The notes: generated from the letters alone by a model not told the origin. 64,000 nt of DNA from Amphiura filiformis (GCF_039555335.1 NC_092637.1:39210526-39274525), one strand, 5' to 3'; numbered from the stretch's first letter, positions 20,560-31,922 are shown. Translations and numbers: made by a program.

Positions 20560-22900
20560 CGATTAAAACTGGACTCTTACCGCCAGAATAGCACTTCTGG
20601 CTATTTGTTTAACGAACTGCTCTATATTGTATCTGCCATTTACAAACATACCAGGAAAATACTGTAATTCCTGTATATCCACCACTCCAACTATAGGAGT
20701 CTGTCCATCTGGGAACAATATCGGCCAAAAAGGGCCGAATACCACTGAGGGCAAATAAGAGTTTCTGCTGCCCCCGAACGCATCATGTGAAATAGGACTC
20801 TTGGAATGAGGTGGATAGGTGGCACTAACCAGTTATTTTCATTAGACCAATCCACAGTAAATGCGTCTATATTCTCACAACCTGGGTTCCAAAACCTCGA
20901 ATCGAATCTTGGCAACTTTGCATTGTAAAACTGGCAAATCTGTCTATTGTATGAGGACCCCATCTTGTGTCCAATTTCTCAAATATATAATCTGAGATAG
21001 CCCAATCATCAGCATCAATAATGCGACTGATATAATCAGCTCTTTCATTGTCTGATCTAGGGACCCATTCCACTTCTAAAGATATATTATCTTGGACACA
21101 AATTCTGAAAATGTTCAAAGCAATTTCTTGTAAATCAGTTTTCATACTGCCTTTTGTTGCTATCGCTGCAACACTTTGGTTATCCGTAAACCATTTCACA
21201 ACATGATTCCCAAGCTTCTTGACAAATGAAGCCATGACCATTTCTACGGCCTTAAGCTCTCTCCATGCCGAGCTTCGTCTTGCATCAACTTGATTCCATT
21301 GCCCATGAGCAATATCATCCGACATATCTACTACATACCCACCGTAGCCAGTGCTACTTGCATCTGAATATACTATTTTAGATGCTGCTGTTTTCGGTTC
21401 AACTTTTGCACAATTGAGAGTACGAATATTTTCCCGCCAAAACTCTAATTCACTAATGGCTTCTTCCGACACACAAACAAAGGATTCCCAGTTTTCTTTA
21501 CCTTCTACACAGACATGTAAAGATTTCGTCATTAATCTTGCTATATTTCCAACTGCCAGGCTAGTGGAAACAATTTTTCCCGCCACACTAGCCAGAAGTC
21601 TAGCCTTCACATTTAAATTCCCACTATTGTCTTTGTAGTTAAGAATAGTGGTAGTACTTTGATGGATGTCTTGAACTCTTCTTCCGGTGACCCCAAATGC
21701 ACCTGATTCTAGATCAATATCATATCCCAACCACTCTAATGTTATTGTTGGGCTCCAAATCGACTTCTGGATATTCGGCACAAATCCAGATTTAATCAGA
21801 TCGGCTTTAATACTATCACTAGCCTCTTTTGCTTTATCTACAGACCCACCAAAACCTAGACCATCATCTAGAAATACTACAATTGCCTTGCCTTCGCTTC
21901 TCCACTTCTTTACCAACGGTCGAACTATTTTAGTAAAAATGAATGGAGCCGAACTCAAACCAAATGCCAGGCACGAAAATCTAAAATAACGCACTTTACC
22001 ATTGAGATTCCATGAGAATCCCAAGAATTTTCTATGCATAGGGTGAATCTCTATATGATGATACCCGGACTTCAAGTCAAATTTGAACATGAAACCACCT
22101 TTCCTAAGAAACAGCAGTGCTGTTCTCATATCCTCAAACTTAACAGATTGCTTGCGAATGAACTTGTTTACCATCCTCAGGTCAAGAATTAGCCTCTTTT
22201 TTCCGTTTGGCTGAATAGAAACAGTGAGTGGGTTAATAACGTGTGGGGAGATTGACAAATTTCTACAGACCCCAATTTTACCAGCTCAGATATGGCCTCA
22301 GACACAAATTCGTGATTATTATACGCAGACCTGTTATTCTTGGATGATTGCATCGGAGGCTCGTCATAAAAAGGAATTACATATCCGTTTTCAATAGTTT
22401 CCATTATAAACTGTGGTGCCCCAATTTCCCGCCAAAACTGGGCGTGGCTTTTTAGCCTACCTGAAACCTTGATCGCAATATTACCTTCGCTTCTCTCATA
22501 ATCTGCATAATCAAATACTATATCATCTGAAATACAGACACATTCATCTACGCTACATGAATTATCATACTTAACTTTAGCTCTATTTACTTTAGATGCC
22601 TCCTGCATTTTGCGGCTGGTTTGTACTAAACTGCTGCCGTCTGGCTGGACAACTTTCTCTCCAGTGGCCGAACTTCCCACAGAAGTAGCAACTGCCTTTG
22701 CCTTGACTGCTGATGGGCCCAGTGAAGGACCCTCCTGCACGAAAAAGCTGACTAGAAGAACCAGGCATACCAAAACCACCACCCACGGAAGCGCCGCCAT
22801 CTTTTTTGAACTTTTTTGCCGCTTGCTTGCTAGCTTGCTTCTGCTTGATCTTTTTTCCTGCTCGATATTCGGCCCGTTGAATTCTTTTGTGATCATCCTC
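20560..22900 (-). pseudogene. reverse transcriptase-RNase H region of the fossil
   Basis: RT motifs include KFDLKSGYHHIEIHP, FGLSSAPFIFTK and FLDDG (catalytic DD). The RNase H part includes YSDASSTGYGGY, WRELKAVEM and FTDNQ. Order and spacing fit DIRS-order polyproteins. Confidence 0.9.
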
Positions 22901-23705
22901 ATCAGCTGCCAACTCATTGGTTTCATACTCTGACACGGTCGCCCACCCATGCTCGCTGATGTCAGCCAGTCTTATAAACTTCTGTCTTGTACCGATGGTA
23001 TCTCTCGCTTTAAGTAGGTGCACCTTACCATCAACTGGGTCATCAATGGCCTTGGTTATTAGGTCGTCAACAGATCTATATTACAAGTAAATAACACGTA
23101 ACACTTATTAGAGACAATTCATATCAGATCATATACGCGCCAAATCGCACATTTCGCGCCAATCAACCAATTGTGATAATTCAATACATTTCCACGCTGG
23201 ATGATTTCTTTTTACTCGGACACATTAGCTCATACCAATTGAACAAAATTTCTATAAAAGGTGAGCCACGGGTATCACTGCCCTTTTGCTATAGTTAACC
23301 TTGCACACAGAACAGACCTATTGATATTACACGGTCCACTGTGACACGGTCCATTGGACCCATTACAACTGACCAGAAAGCTGCTGCCAACCATTTCTTA
23401 TTAAACATAATAGGAGCTGAATTATCCTTCTAATAAATTTAATCATTTTAAGTACTACAGAAACGGAACGAAAACTTAACTGGTTAAACTCGTACTGCCG
23501 TTTATTTCCTTCTCTTTTCCACTTTGTTTCAGAGGCCGTCGCCAACTTCTTTTCAAAACACTCCGCTGTTTTCTTATTTTCTTGCCAAAATTCCTCCTTT
23601 GCTGACTGTAGTGACTCTGTAAACGAACTTTTTAGCTCTGTTTGGCTACTTTTGAACTGATTCAGTAACTCTTGAATGTCTTCTTTCGTTGCGGCCGTCA
23701 TATTA
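22590..23705 (-). pseudogene. gag-like region of the fossil
   Basis: Coiled, Gln/Lys-rich N-terminus (MTAATKEDIQELLNQF) and a zinc knuckle CYFCGKFGHWRESCP near the C-terminal end. Confidence 0.75.
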
Positions 23706-23759
23706 ATATAGGCCTAACACCAATGCCACGTCACTGAAGCTGAGACGGAACCGGGATAT

Positions 23760-24095
23760 TAAAAAAGCGTGTGTGCTGCTACCAACCTGAAGTGACTACC
23801 AAACACTAACACGCCCCGGCGCACACCCAAGTCATTCATTATGACGTAACGTGAAGAAAATAAATATATGCTAATTCGCCGAGGGCGCTCAAACGCACAT
23901 ATTTTCATTTACTACAACTGGGTTGGCCCTATATGTATTAAAAACCATTTTACCTTCATGTCCCTGTACTTCGAGGGCAAAAAACAACAACACACCACCA
24001 CCAACAACAACCACCCCCCCCCCCCAAAAAAGAAGAAAACTTCGCCGCCTTCGACGCGAAATAAAAGCTCCGACCTCAACTTCCAGACCCATGGA
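23760..24095 (-). repeat. Ngaro left terminal repeat module
   Basis: Two sub-blocks that recur separately at 18880-19055 and 18118-18250. A C-run near 24014-24024 lies inside. Confidence 0.85.
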
Positions 24096-24374
24096 GTATC
24101 CGTAACATTATAAAATTAATTATCGGATAGGCCTACTGATCATGCTGATCGATATTCAAGCATGCCAAAATACCGTCAGATGAAACAAAATGCAGCTTGT
24201 ACGAAAGCCAAATAAAATTATACAGAAAATAGGCCTACTGTGGCTTTTATCATTATTAAACATGCCCAAAGCAAACAATTAAAAAATAAACAGATTCATA
24301 GGCCTAAATGCATAGGTACAGAATGTAGCAATATGTTGCCCAAATAACAAATTATAGGGGACCTACGTAGGACC
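24096..24374. other. no gene seen
   Basis: AT-rich spacer with several TAGGCCTA octamers. Confidence 0.3.
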
Positions 24375-24961
24375 TACTCCCCATTCCAGAAAAATACATA
24401 ATTTTTTTGGATTAAAAATATATTATCCAGTTTTGCCAAATGAAACATAGCTTAATCCTAATCCTTTAGGTTGTATAGTCCTAACTGGCAATGAAAGTCA
24501 AATTTTAATATTAGGTCAATTTTTGGAAATAAGGGCGAAAAACATTTTTAGGGTGTTTTTCGACCTTTTCGTATTCTGTGACAGTCAGGCCCAAAGACTT
24601 GAACAAAGACTAATTTCAAGTTCATGCATTCTAATAATTTGGAAAACACATTTTCCAATCTTTTAATATCCAATTAGCAAAATGACATGTGATATTAAAA
24701 TTATGAGCAACTCTTAGCCTATACTCAAGATTTTGAATGCTTAGACTTGTGCCAAGTCTTACAATTTTGTCACTACAATTGTAAGAAATTGCATGTTTTG
24801 GGACCATTTTACCTCAAATTGACCAAATATTGAAATTTGACTTTTATTGCCAGTTAGGACTAGCTAAATGATTAGGATTTAGTTATGTTTCATTTGGCAA
24901 AACATGACAATATTTTTTTATTCAAAAAAATTAGTTCTGTATTTTTCTGGAATAGGGAGTA
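24375..24961. mobile_element. MITE with about 150-bp inverted arms
   Basis: Starts TACTCCCCATTCCAGAAAAA and ends with the matching reverse complement ...GGAATAGGGAGTA. The arms contain GTTTTGCCAAATGAAACATA and CCTAACTGGCAAT in both copies. No coding potential. Confidence 0.85.
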
Positions 24962-25242
24962 AGACACTGAAAACGTAGTATAAAAATATAAAGAAGAAAA
25001 AATGTTATAAAAGCAGTAACATGTTTAACTTCCCTTTTTTTTTAACCTAAATTGAGCGTGGAAAGAAAGGTCCAAATATTAAAAGTATACGGGTCTAATA
25101 AATGAAGCCTAAAATAAGTATTTTCCAAAGTGAGGCTAAAAACATATCTTGCATAATAAGTAGGCCTACAACTTAGCCAACAATTTAACCTGCCCGTTAT
25201 GATCTTGCCTTGCTTTTCACAGATTGCATTGTAAATTTATGT

Positions 25243-25840
25243 TTAAGGGCTCGGATAGCGACGTTTTCACGTATTTTTTGTGGGACCTGAGAGCACATCA
25301 GACACATCGAATTGCAATTTGAATATGAGGAATGTCCTAAATTTTGATTTTTTAAAATTCGCGATATAATACACATTTTATGGCAAATTATTAAAAATAT
25401 ATAGTTTTGAAATTTAAAAGTCCTCAAAGTAATTGTATAAATCTAACGATATGCACTTAAAGAGTATGAAGTGTGGGTGAACAGCATACGTCCATCATAT
25501 GAACATTTTGACCTTCATTATTGAAGATAATAGCTCAAAACACTAAAACAAAATGTAGGTCTTTTTGGAAAAATGTTTATGTTCAATATGAAAGTTCAAA
25601 ATTTTCAATTGATGGTCGGCTTTTCATCCCAGCTGCATACAGTTTAATTACGTGTCATTAGATTTATAAAGTTTACTTCGAGGACTAATAATTTGCTATA
25701 AAATGTGTATTACTAGTATCGCGAATTTCACAAAATCAAAATTATTTGATATCAGAAGGACATTCCTTATGCAATTTGATATGTCTGATGTGCTTTCAGG
25801 TCCCGTAACAATATGCAAATGTTGTTATCCGCTTCCTTAA
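25243..25840. mobile_element. TTAA-flanked MITE, family 1
   Basis: TTAA at 25243-25246 and 25837-25840. Arms of roughly 100 bp include GGGACCTGAGAGCACATCAG and its inverse at the right. Family relatives are at 35849-36778 and 44172-44262. Confidence 0.8.
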
Positions 25841-25973
25841 TTTATTGTATTAATGAAAATCATTGTCTTGTTGTTTTTCGTATCATTGTTTTGCATGAAT
25901 GAAGTGATGATAACAAATGTACTGCACTTTTCGCAAATACTTGCTTTTCGAAAGTGCAATTGTTATTAACACT

Positions 25974-26130
25974 ACATTCGTAAATGCCAGTACTCTTTCC
26001 CTGAGAAGTATTTGGTCTCAGAAAAAAGAGAAAGGCATTACGAATGGCGTGTTATTGTAATCATCGCTCCATTCGTGGAAAATAATGGAGCGCTAAAACA
26101 ATAGCGCGACGTCATAGGTGTGTATTAAAA
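25974..26130. repeat. foldback plus shared repeat
   Basis: 25974-26048 is an inverted repeat (CATTCGTAAATGCC... GGCATTACGAATG). 26055-26130 is the inverse copy of 17470-17560. Confidence 0.7.
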
Positions 26131-26150
26131 TACTATTATATTATAGTCTT

Positions 26151-26156
26151 TTTATT
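26151..26156 (-). terminator. polyadenylation signal overlapping a stop codon
   Basis: On the minus strand CAATAAA contains both the TAA stop of the exon at 26152-26463 and an AATAAA hexamer. A 3' UTR of about 10-30 bases would follow, which is unusually short. Confidence 0.4.
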
Positions 26157-26463
26157 GAACAAGGAACAAATTATCACATTCTTCGGAACTCGCTAGATAA
26201 AGGATACTACTTTTGGATCGTTCAAGGTTTCCTCCCTGGGGGTCTCCTGCACTCCCATTAATATGCAATGGGTGAGCAGCATGAGACCCAACCTCAGATA
26301 CTACTTTAATTACCAACCGAAATTTAGGATCAAATTTATACTGTTTATACCATACATAAAGGATCATAAAACAACAACATATCCCCAATAACACCCCTAA
26401 ACCACAATACATTATTTCGTTTACAACTTTGAGACAAATCGATGTTTTTGATGCACACGCAAA
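26152..26463 (-). CDS. terminal exon of a single-pass membrane protein, unknown
   Basis: Minus strand, 104 codons from an acceptor (TTGTTGTTTTCGCTAG|TTT) to TAA at 26154-26152. The order is a short Cys-containing extracellular piece (FACASKTSICLKVVNE), one strong membrane helix (CGLGVLLGICCCFMILYVW, with a CCC cluster), a basic stop-transfer (YKQYKF), and a cytosolic tail of about 60 residues ending SEECDNLFLVQ. The layout fits the last exon of a type I receptor-like protein. I do not recognise the family. An internal ATG at 26412 could also make an 86-residue protein by itself. Upstream exons were not found and would have to lie beyond the transposon nest at 26.7-29.6 kb. AATAAA overlaps the stop. 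Confidence 0.42.
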   Translation of the reverse strand, partial: FACASKTSICLKVVNEIMYCGLGVLLGICCCFMILYVWYKQYKFDPKFRLVIKVVSEVGSHAAHPLHINGSAGDPQGGNLERSKSSILYLASSEECDNLFLVQ

Positions 26464-26678
26464 CTAGCGAAAACAACAATTTCAAACGCCGCTTGCGTAC
26501 ATAGACGTAGAAGTCTTAAAGTTCTACAATTGATAAATTAGGGGCGTGTCCAGGAACCGAGACCGCCGGGGGGTGAAGTCATCATCGATGCATCATCATG
26601 GCATCCGTCTGTCTCGGGCAATGGAGTTTTGTGCCCTATATTCGCTCTGATGTTTGGCTGCATCGCCTGCTATGACTC
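26464..26678. other. no gene seen
   Basis: Spacer before the G-rich element end. GC-richer than its surroundings. Confidence 0.3.
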
Positions 26679-26734
26679 GGGGGGGGCACTCAATTTTTTT
26701 TGGTAGGGGTGTGCCACCGCCAGTTTCGAACTTG

Positions 26735-26860
26735 AGGTCTAAGGAACTGATCGGCCGGTCAAAAAGGGGGTCTAGGGAACTGATCGGCCGGTCAAAAAGG
26801 GGGGTCTTGGGAACTGTTTGACCGGCCAAAAGGGGGGTCTTGGGAACTGATCAGCCGCCA
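26735..26860 (+). repeat. about 38-bp tandem repeat, four units
   Basis: Units of GGGAACTGATCGGCCGGTCA followed by AAAAGGGGGGTCTT. A subterminal repeat array of the outer element. Confidence 0.85.
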
Positions 26861-27723
26861 AAATCTGAAAAATCTCGGGAACTAAACCATGCAGGCCAAA
26901 CCAGGGTTCAATTTCGTTGCGTTTTTGCCACAGAGTTTTGAAGGAATCGATTTCACTTTGAATTGTGCATTAAATTATTAGGCCAAATAAAAAAATAAAC
27001 ATGTTTCACGTCCCCTCCCGCTTCCTTTTTTGAGGTTTTCTCAAATAAATTTTTATTTTTTGAAATTCAGTTATAACTTTTCAAAAAATATATCTAGGAA
27101 GTTGGGATGATTTCTATAGCCTTGTTAAGATACAAGAAACATTTTAGGAAGGTTTTGTGATCATTAGAGGTGGTGTAACTCTCAGAACAACAAATAAAAA
27201 AGGGCCTCCTCCTTTTTCCAGGCATTATTGTATGTACGGATTGTACGCTAAAACAGCTCCAAGTATGGGTATTTACACCAATTTTGCGATAAAAATAGAA
27301 AATAAAAAGCCCCTCTTCCTCCTTTTTTTTCGAAAACCCGGACGTGAAACATGTTTTATTTTTTACTTAGCCTTAAATCAGGAAAACCAGGTCTGGTTTG
27401 GCCTATTTTATACGATAAAAATCTCAGCAAAGCAAAACAGCATTCGAATCAAAATTACTAGACCCTGCAGACCTACAATCTATGCTATTAGCCTACTGAT
27501 AATTATAGCAGCAGCTAGCAGCATTATATAAAAGCCCACCATAAAAACAAACCCACAAGAATATTTTTTCAGTGCCGAAAAGAAAAACATTTCGACTACA
27601 TTGAACTGCATGAGATGATTGAGTGAAGTGGGCAGAATTTGACAGCCATTCCACTAAGACCAGTAGATCGGAAATTACCTTTTAATTCACTGTTATGGCC
27701 AGCTGCAAGGATGTGTACATAAT
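26861..27723. other. interior of outer element, no gene
   Basis: ORF 27157-27531 (plus) shows no domain. Two similar phrases GGGCCTCCTCCTTTTTCC and GCCCCTCTTCCTCCTTTTTT suggest an internal duplication. Confidence 0.3.
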
Positions 27724-28072
27724 TACAGGGTGTCCCAAAAGTAACTTAACATTGTTAATTGGCCATAACTTGCGTTGTGTTAATAGTGTTGTTACAAAAA
27801 TTGCACAGTATATAGATAATGCTTTCAGAAATGTTATGATACCAAACATGCCTATGTGGTCATGACCCTCTGGCATGAAATCTACCGTACCGTAAAACCC
27901 ACTTTTATAAACGCAAAATAAGTCTTGTCATTTGAGATATGATAACACGAAATAACGTGTTATCCTTTTCAAATCTGTTTTGTTTAATTTGGCTATGTTT
28001 GTTTGATTGTTTGTTTGTTTTCAATGCGTAATCTTCATTTTCTGTTTTATCTGGATTTTATATGGAAACTGC

Positions 28073-28417
28073 TTAAAGGGGCATTTCGTGATCCACAGCC
28101 TCATCCCCCCACTTTTCCCAAAAAAAAGTTGAGATTTTTACACCACTGGATACCTCTGGCTACATATATTTATGTACCAAATATTTCTTGCAGATTAATT
28201 CGTTTAGCAAAAATATCGCCAAATTTGAATTTCGTTCTGGTGCACCAGAACGAAATTACAACACATTGTCTATGGAGCAGTGTAATACACATATCATGCA
28301 TAACTCGCAAACGCAAAATCGGAATCAACTGAAATTTTGGAAATAAGCTTTTTTCGAGGATATCTACTGAAAAATGTCATAAAAAGAGGATGCTAGGATC
28401 ACGAAATCCTCCTTTAA
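28073..28417. mobile_element. TTAA-flanked MITE, family 2, inside the mariner element
   Basis: TTAA at 28073-28076 and 28414-28417. Inverted ends are AGGGGCATTTCGTGATCC and GGATCACGAAATCCTCCT. Contains a 30-bp perfect palindrome at 28228-28257. Confidence 0.85.
28228..28257. repeat. 30-bp perfect palindrome
   Basis: AATTTCGTTCTGGTG followed by its exact reverse complement with no spacer, at the centre of the TTAA MITE. Confidence 0.95.
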
Positions 28418-28612
28418 GATCTTTTCTGAGGATTCGATGAACAGTTGTACGCGGTACGTTGTTAACTCCATTGAAAGTCGACGTACTGATCGTCTTGGGC
28501 TTTTAGCCACCACTCTTTGTATGACATCGATGTTTGTTGCCGATCTTCCTGTTCTTCCATGTTCTGCCCGAGGTAGATTATGAACAGATCCAGTTAATAG
28601 GAATTTCTGCAC
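28418..28612 (-). pseudogene. mariner-type transposase fragment
   Basis: KFLLTGSVHNLPRAEHGRTG, then IDVIQRVVAKSPRRSVRRLS match the second helix-turn-helix part of DUF4817-type mariner transposases (TGSV..KPRSGRP.., SPRRSVRRLS.ELGIS). After MEL the frame slips and the family pattern is lost just before the MITE insertion. Confidence 0.75.
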
Positions 28613-29141
28613 TAGTTGCTGGATTGTATTTCAGCTGGGTGCATAATTTACATTAAAATGTTCCCTAAAATTTGATTGAGTGAGTTTGTCCGACTTTGTC
28701 TCGGCAAAGAATCTGACTCCGTTGATCTATAGGAAATTCATCTTCACTTCAACTGTTTTAAAGTAAAGTCTAATATTGTCAATAATTCCTAATTATAATC
28801 TAAAACAGCAGTCACGCGTGCCATGTAATCCATGAATGTTCATACCTAAATGTAGCGTGTGCAGAGAGTGAACCAACTCTTATGCTGGGGAAGCACATCA
28901 TTCATGTCCTTGAACAAAGAACATATGAGCTTGCTTTTGAGGGTTTGATACACACATATGTACAGTCGCACAGTCGCACAGTAAGGTCAAGGGGTCATCA
29001 ATAATGCTGTTTTTGGTATCAGAATAATTCTAAAGGATCAATCTATGTGAATATGTTCTCCATTTTCGTATGAAGTAGGAAATATTTGAGATAGGCCTAT
29101 GGCAAATTCACAATGTTAAGTTACTTTTGGGACACGCTGTA

Positions 29142-31256
29142 TTTGAGGTAGGCCTACTTTTCCTCATATTTGGCAATTTTATTCCCAAAAGAGATCTCAA
29201 AATCATTTATTTCTAGCAAAATGTTCATCAGCTGAAGGCGTCGGCAGGCACTCGGCAGTGCTGCAATCACTGTTCAACAACCAACCAGTGTTACCACTAA
29301 TAAAAGGAGCCCAAATCCCGCCCAAAGTTCACCTTATTCCTTACAATGTGTTTCAATGGGGAAGAAATTTATGAAAGTTTTTGGGCTCGCAAAAGTAGCT
29401 TTTGGGCTTGAAATAGTAGGACAGAAAACATGCCTATCAAGATGCCGATGAGAGCGGAAATCGATGATCTGAGGGGCTATGGAACGGCAAGAACAATTTC
29501 GGGGCTTCAGAGCGGGCAATCAATGAATTCAGAGGGTCTAAGGAACGGCTAGCGGCTCTGAAAAAGGGGGTCGTCACCGCGGCACATACCCGTAGGGCCT
29601 ATAGCTGGGAAATGTGAGTGCCCCCCCGGGCTGTGACTATGCAGTCCAATTCTGGAACGGCAAATCCTCTTACATAATAGGCCTACATTTGCTGTAAGTG
29701 AAAACAACTTCTTGCGATGCTGCAGCCCCCAAAACTCCCCTGGGCACGCGCCTGAAAATTGTTGATAATAAAAAATCCCTTAAAAAGGGATGAGCAGCGA
29801 CAAAGTTCATCATTTGGCTATATGGGGAACAAATTTAGAGTAATCTTTGTTGCACGAAACCACTGATGTGTGAAGTTTTGTGTGATATCATCATTATAGT
29901 AATACCCTCAACTCGCACCAAACACGCACCCCCACACCCCACTCCGCATCCATATCCATATCCACACACACCCCACCAACAAAGGCGTGGACCGAGTGAC
30001 ACATACCGACAAACATTGACTTACACGTATATACTTACTAATAGGCCTATTCTTTTCACAACAGTAAGAAAAATAAGGGTATTTATATGTGATTATGTTG
30101 TAGAAAAATTCCAACTTGAAATATATTAATGAGGAGTATATATGTCCAATCCAATTTTATTGGGCCCCATGAGCCACGGTTGCCTATGTTTTATTCGTCT
30201 TGAAAATGACTATGCTTGTGCTACACTTGAGTTTATCATGGCAAATATCATGTCTAAATGACCAGTACAAGTGAACGCATTTATATATGTGTTTAAATAA
30301 TCTTTGCTATTTTTTTGTCAAATCAGGATCAAATGTCAATATTTCGAACGACAGTACAAGCTAACTATAATTTATTTGGATATAAAGGATTTCATGATTT
30401 TTTCTGATAGTCAAACCGTATAGTACTGAGTCTTGGATCCTTGAAACCATTCAGAAAGGCGCATAGTTTCACCAAGACTTTCTTGCCATGTTTAATATAT
30501 AGACAAAACACACTTAGTGTTCCCTTTTAGCAATATGGCTAAGGAATAGTAGGCTAATATATAGCAATCATGCATACCCTTAGTTATGGTGCAATAGGCC
30601 TTTAACACCCTAGCTATAATCATGTGAAAGACAGATGAATCATATTGCATGAAACACATCTTATCTTCTCTGTAACGAATTTTATCTTGACCCAATTATG
30701 CTATACACAGCATGATCCTGAGGAAACAATCACACCATGATACAGACCACTATTTATTGACTTTTGACCAGTTATTAATCGTCACAAAAATGTTGTCACA
30801 GAGATTATATAGTCTCCTTATCAGTCGGTTTATGTCGTGCTGTTTCTGATAGTGGCAAATACAGAGCGCGGATGAGTCTAACCTGTAATTTTGGGTTAAT
30901 TTTAAGCTCATTTATCGCGTGTTTGTTCAATGGTGCATCCAAAGAAGTCACGGAGAACCACCATTCGTCTGTAGGTTGTTTTGGTGAAATTAAATAGGGA
31001 GCGCGCCTGGGGGGCGCTGCTCCAAAAAAAGGAACACATTACATATGGTAAACATTGGCATTTTGGCATTCTTGTGGCACACCATATTATTTCAGAAGGT
31101 GCATTTCTGATTATATATTTGTCAACAGTTTCTTTTTCTCTTTATTTAAGAGTTTTCTCTGCATTTGACCCCTTACAACTTCTTTCAAGTTTTTATTAGA
31201 TTTCTTTCTTTTGTGAAGTATGTTAAGTGTGAAGCATTTTCTTTAATCTGTGATAG
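29142..31256. other. outer element tail, then intron 2 sequence
   Basis: 29300-29627 is the right end region of the outer element. 29908-30000 is a CCACACCCC-rich low-complexity tract. 31133-31181 repeats at 32213-32260 (see findings). No other coding evidence. Confidence 0.35.
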
Positions 31257-31922
31257 ATTACGATGGAGACACGATCTCAGATTCAATGGATAACTGTCCT
31301 GTGGTGTCAAACCCCACGCAGACCGACGGAGATGGCGATGGTGTAGGCGACGCTTGTGACAACTGCCGTTTCAACTCAAACCCCACGCAGACCGACGGAG
31401 ATGGCGATGGTTTGGGCGACGATTGTGACAACTGCCCTATGGTGTCAAACCCCATGCAGACCGACGACGGAGATTACGATGGAGTAGGCGACGATTGTGA
31501 CAACTGCCGTTTCGACTCAAACCCCAGGCAGACCGACGGAGATGGCGATGGTGTAGGCGACGCTTGTGACAACTGCCGTTTCAACTCAAACCCCACGCAG
31601 ACCGACGGAGATGGCGATGGTTTGGGCGACGATTGTGACAACTGTCCTATGGTGTCAAACCCCATGCAGACCGACGACGGAGATTACGATGGTGTAGGCG
31701 ACGATTGTGACAACTGCCGTTTCATCTCAAACCCCACGCAGACCGACGGAGATGGCGATGGTGTAGGCGACGAGTGTGACAACTGCCGTTTCAACTCAAA
31801 CCCCACGCAGACCGACGGAGATGGTGATGGTTTGGGCGACGATTGTGACAACTGCCCTACGATGCCAAATACCGCGCAGACCGACACGGACGGCGACGGT
31901 CTTGGCGACGAATGTGACACAG
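31257..31922 (+). CDS. thrombospondin type 3 repeat exon (TSP3 gene)
   Basis: Acceptor TGATAG|AT at 31256 and donor CACAG|GTAAAT at 31923 bound 666 bases, open throughout. After YDGDTISDSM come nine TSP3 motifs of the form DNCxxxSNPxQTDGDGDGxGDxC, each 23-24 residues. Asp side chains bind calcium and Cys pairs form disulfides, as in thrombospondin/COMP calcium wires. The protein should be extracellular. Motifs alternate between DNCPMV and DNCRFN/D/I types, and a 70-residue, 210-bp block is repeated almost exactly. The exon enters in phase 1 and leaves in phase 1. Upstream, the microexon 17135-17159 and signal-peptide exon 8527-8607 match in phase. No EGF, coiled-coil or L-lectin C-terminal domain of true thrombospondins is visible in the window. 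Bacterial origin is unlikely because the exon is spliced. Confidence 0.9.

Larger units (their letters stand above)
18118..24095 (-). mobile_element. Ngaro/DIRS-like tyrosine-recombinase retroelement (fossil)
   Basis: About 6 kb, minus orientation. In 5'-3' order of the element: a left repeat module (about 24095-23760); a gag-like region (about 23.7-22.6 kb) with a CCHC knuckle; reverse transcriptase plus RNase H (about 22.9-20.6 kb); a tyrosine recombinase (about 20.2-19.2 kb); then split direct-repeat modules at 19178-18880, 18545-18427 and 18250-18118. There are no LTRs and no integrase. Split direct repeats together with a tyrosine recombinase are the hallmark of the Ngaro/PAT branch of the DIRS order. 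The repeat copies are nearly identical over more than 100 bp, so the insertion is recent, but the coding part is broken in roughly three to five places. It lies within the proposed intron 2 of the TSP3 gene, antisense to it. Confidence 0.88.
27724..29141 (-). mobile_element. mariner-like element with DUF4817-type transposase relic
   Basis: TA-flanked inverted repeats beginning CAGGGTGTCCCAAAAGTAAC (27726-) and ending at 29139 with two or three mismatches. About 1.4 kb. It carries a transposase fragment on the minus strand and is itself interrupted by a 345-bp TTAA MITE. Confidence 0.85.
26679..29627. mobile_element. outer element of a nest, ends GGGGGGGCACTCA
   Basis: The left end reads GGGGGGGCACTCA then about ten bases and GGTAGGGGTGTGCC. 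The right end at 29627, reverse-complemented, reads GGGGGGGCACTCA, then a similar spacer and GGTATGTGCCGC. Both ends are followed by GGAACTGAT/GGAACGGC-type tracts. The mariner-like element at 27724-29141 lies inside. No transposase of its own. Confidence 0.45.

Noticed and set aside
27157-27531. Plus-strand ORF of 124 residues
   Set aside because: Interior of the outer nested element with repeated phrases; no transposase motif.
31258-31920. Minus-strand ORFs rich in SPKPSPSPSVCVGF
   Set aside because: Antisense shadows of the TSP3 repeats.
31257-31922. Bacterial origin of the TSP3 block (TSP3-like repeats are common in bacterial secreted proteins)
   Set aside because: The block is bounded by proper acceptor and donor sites with matching phases, and its flanks are typical host intron DNA.
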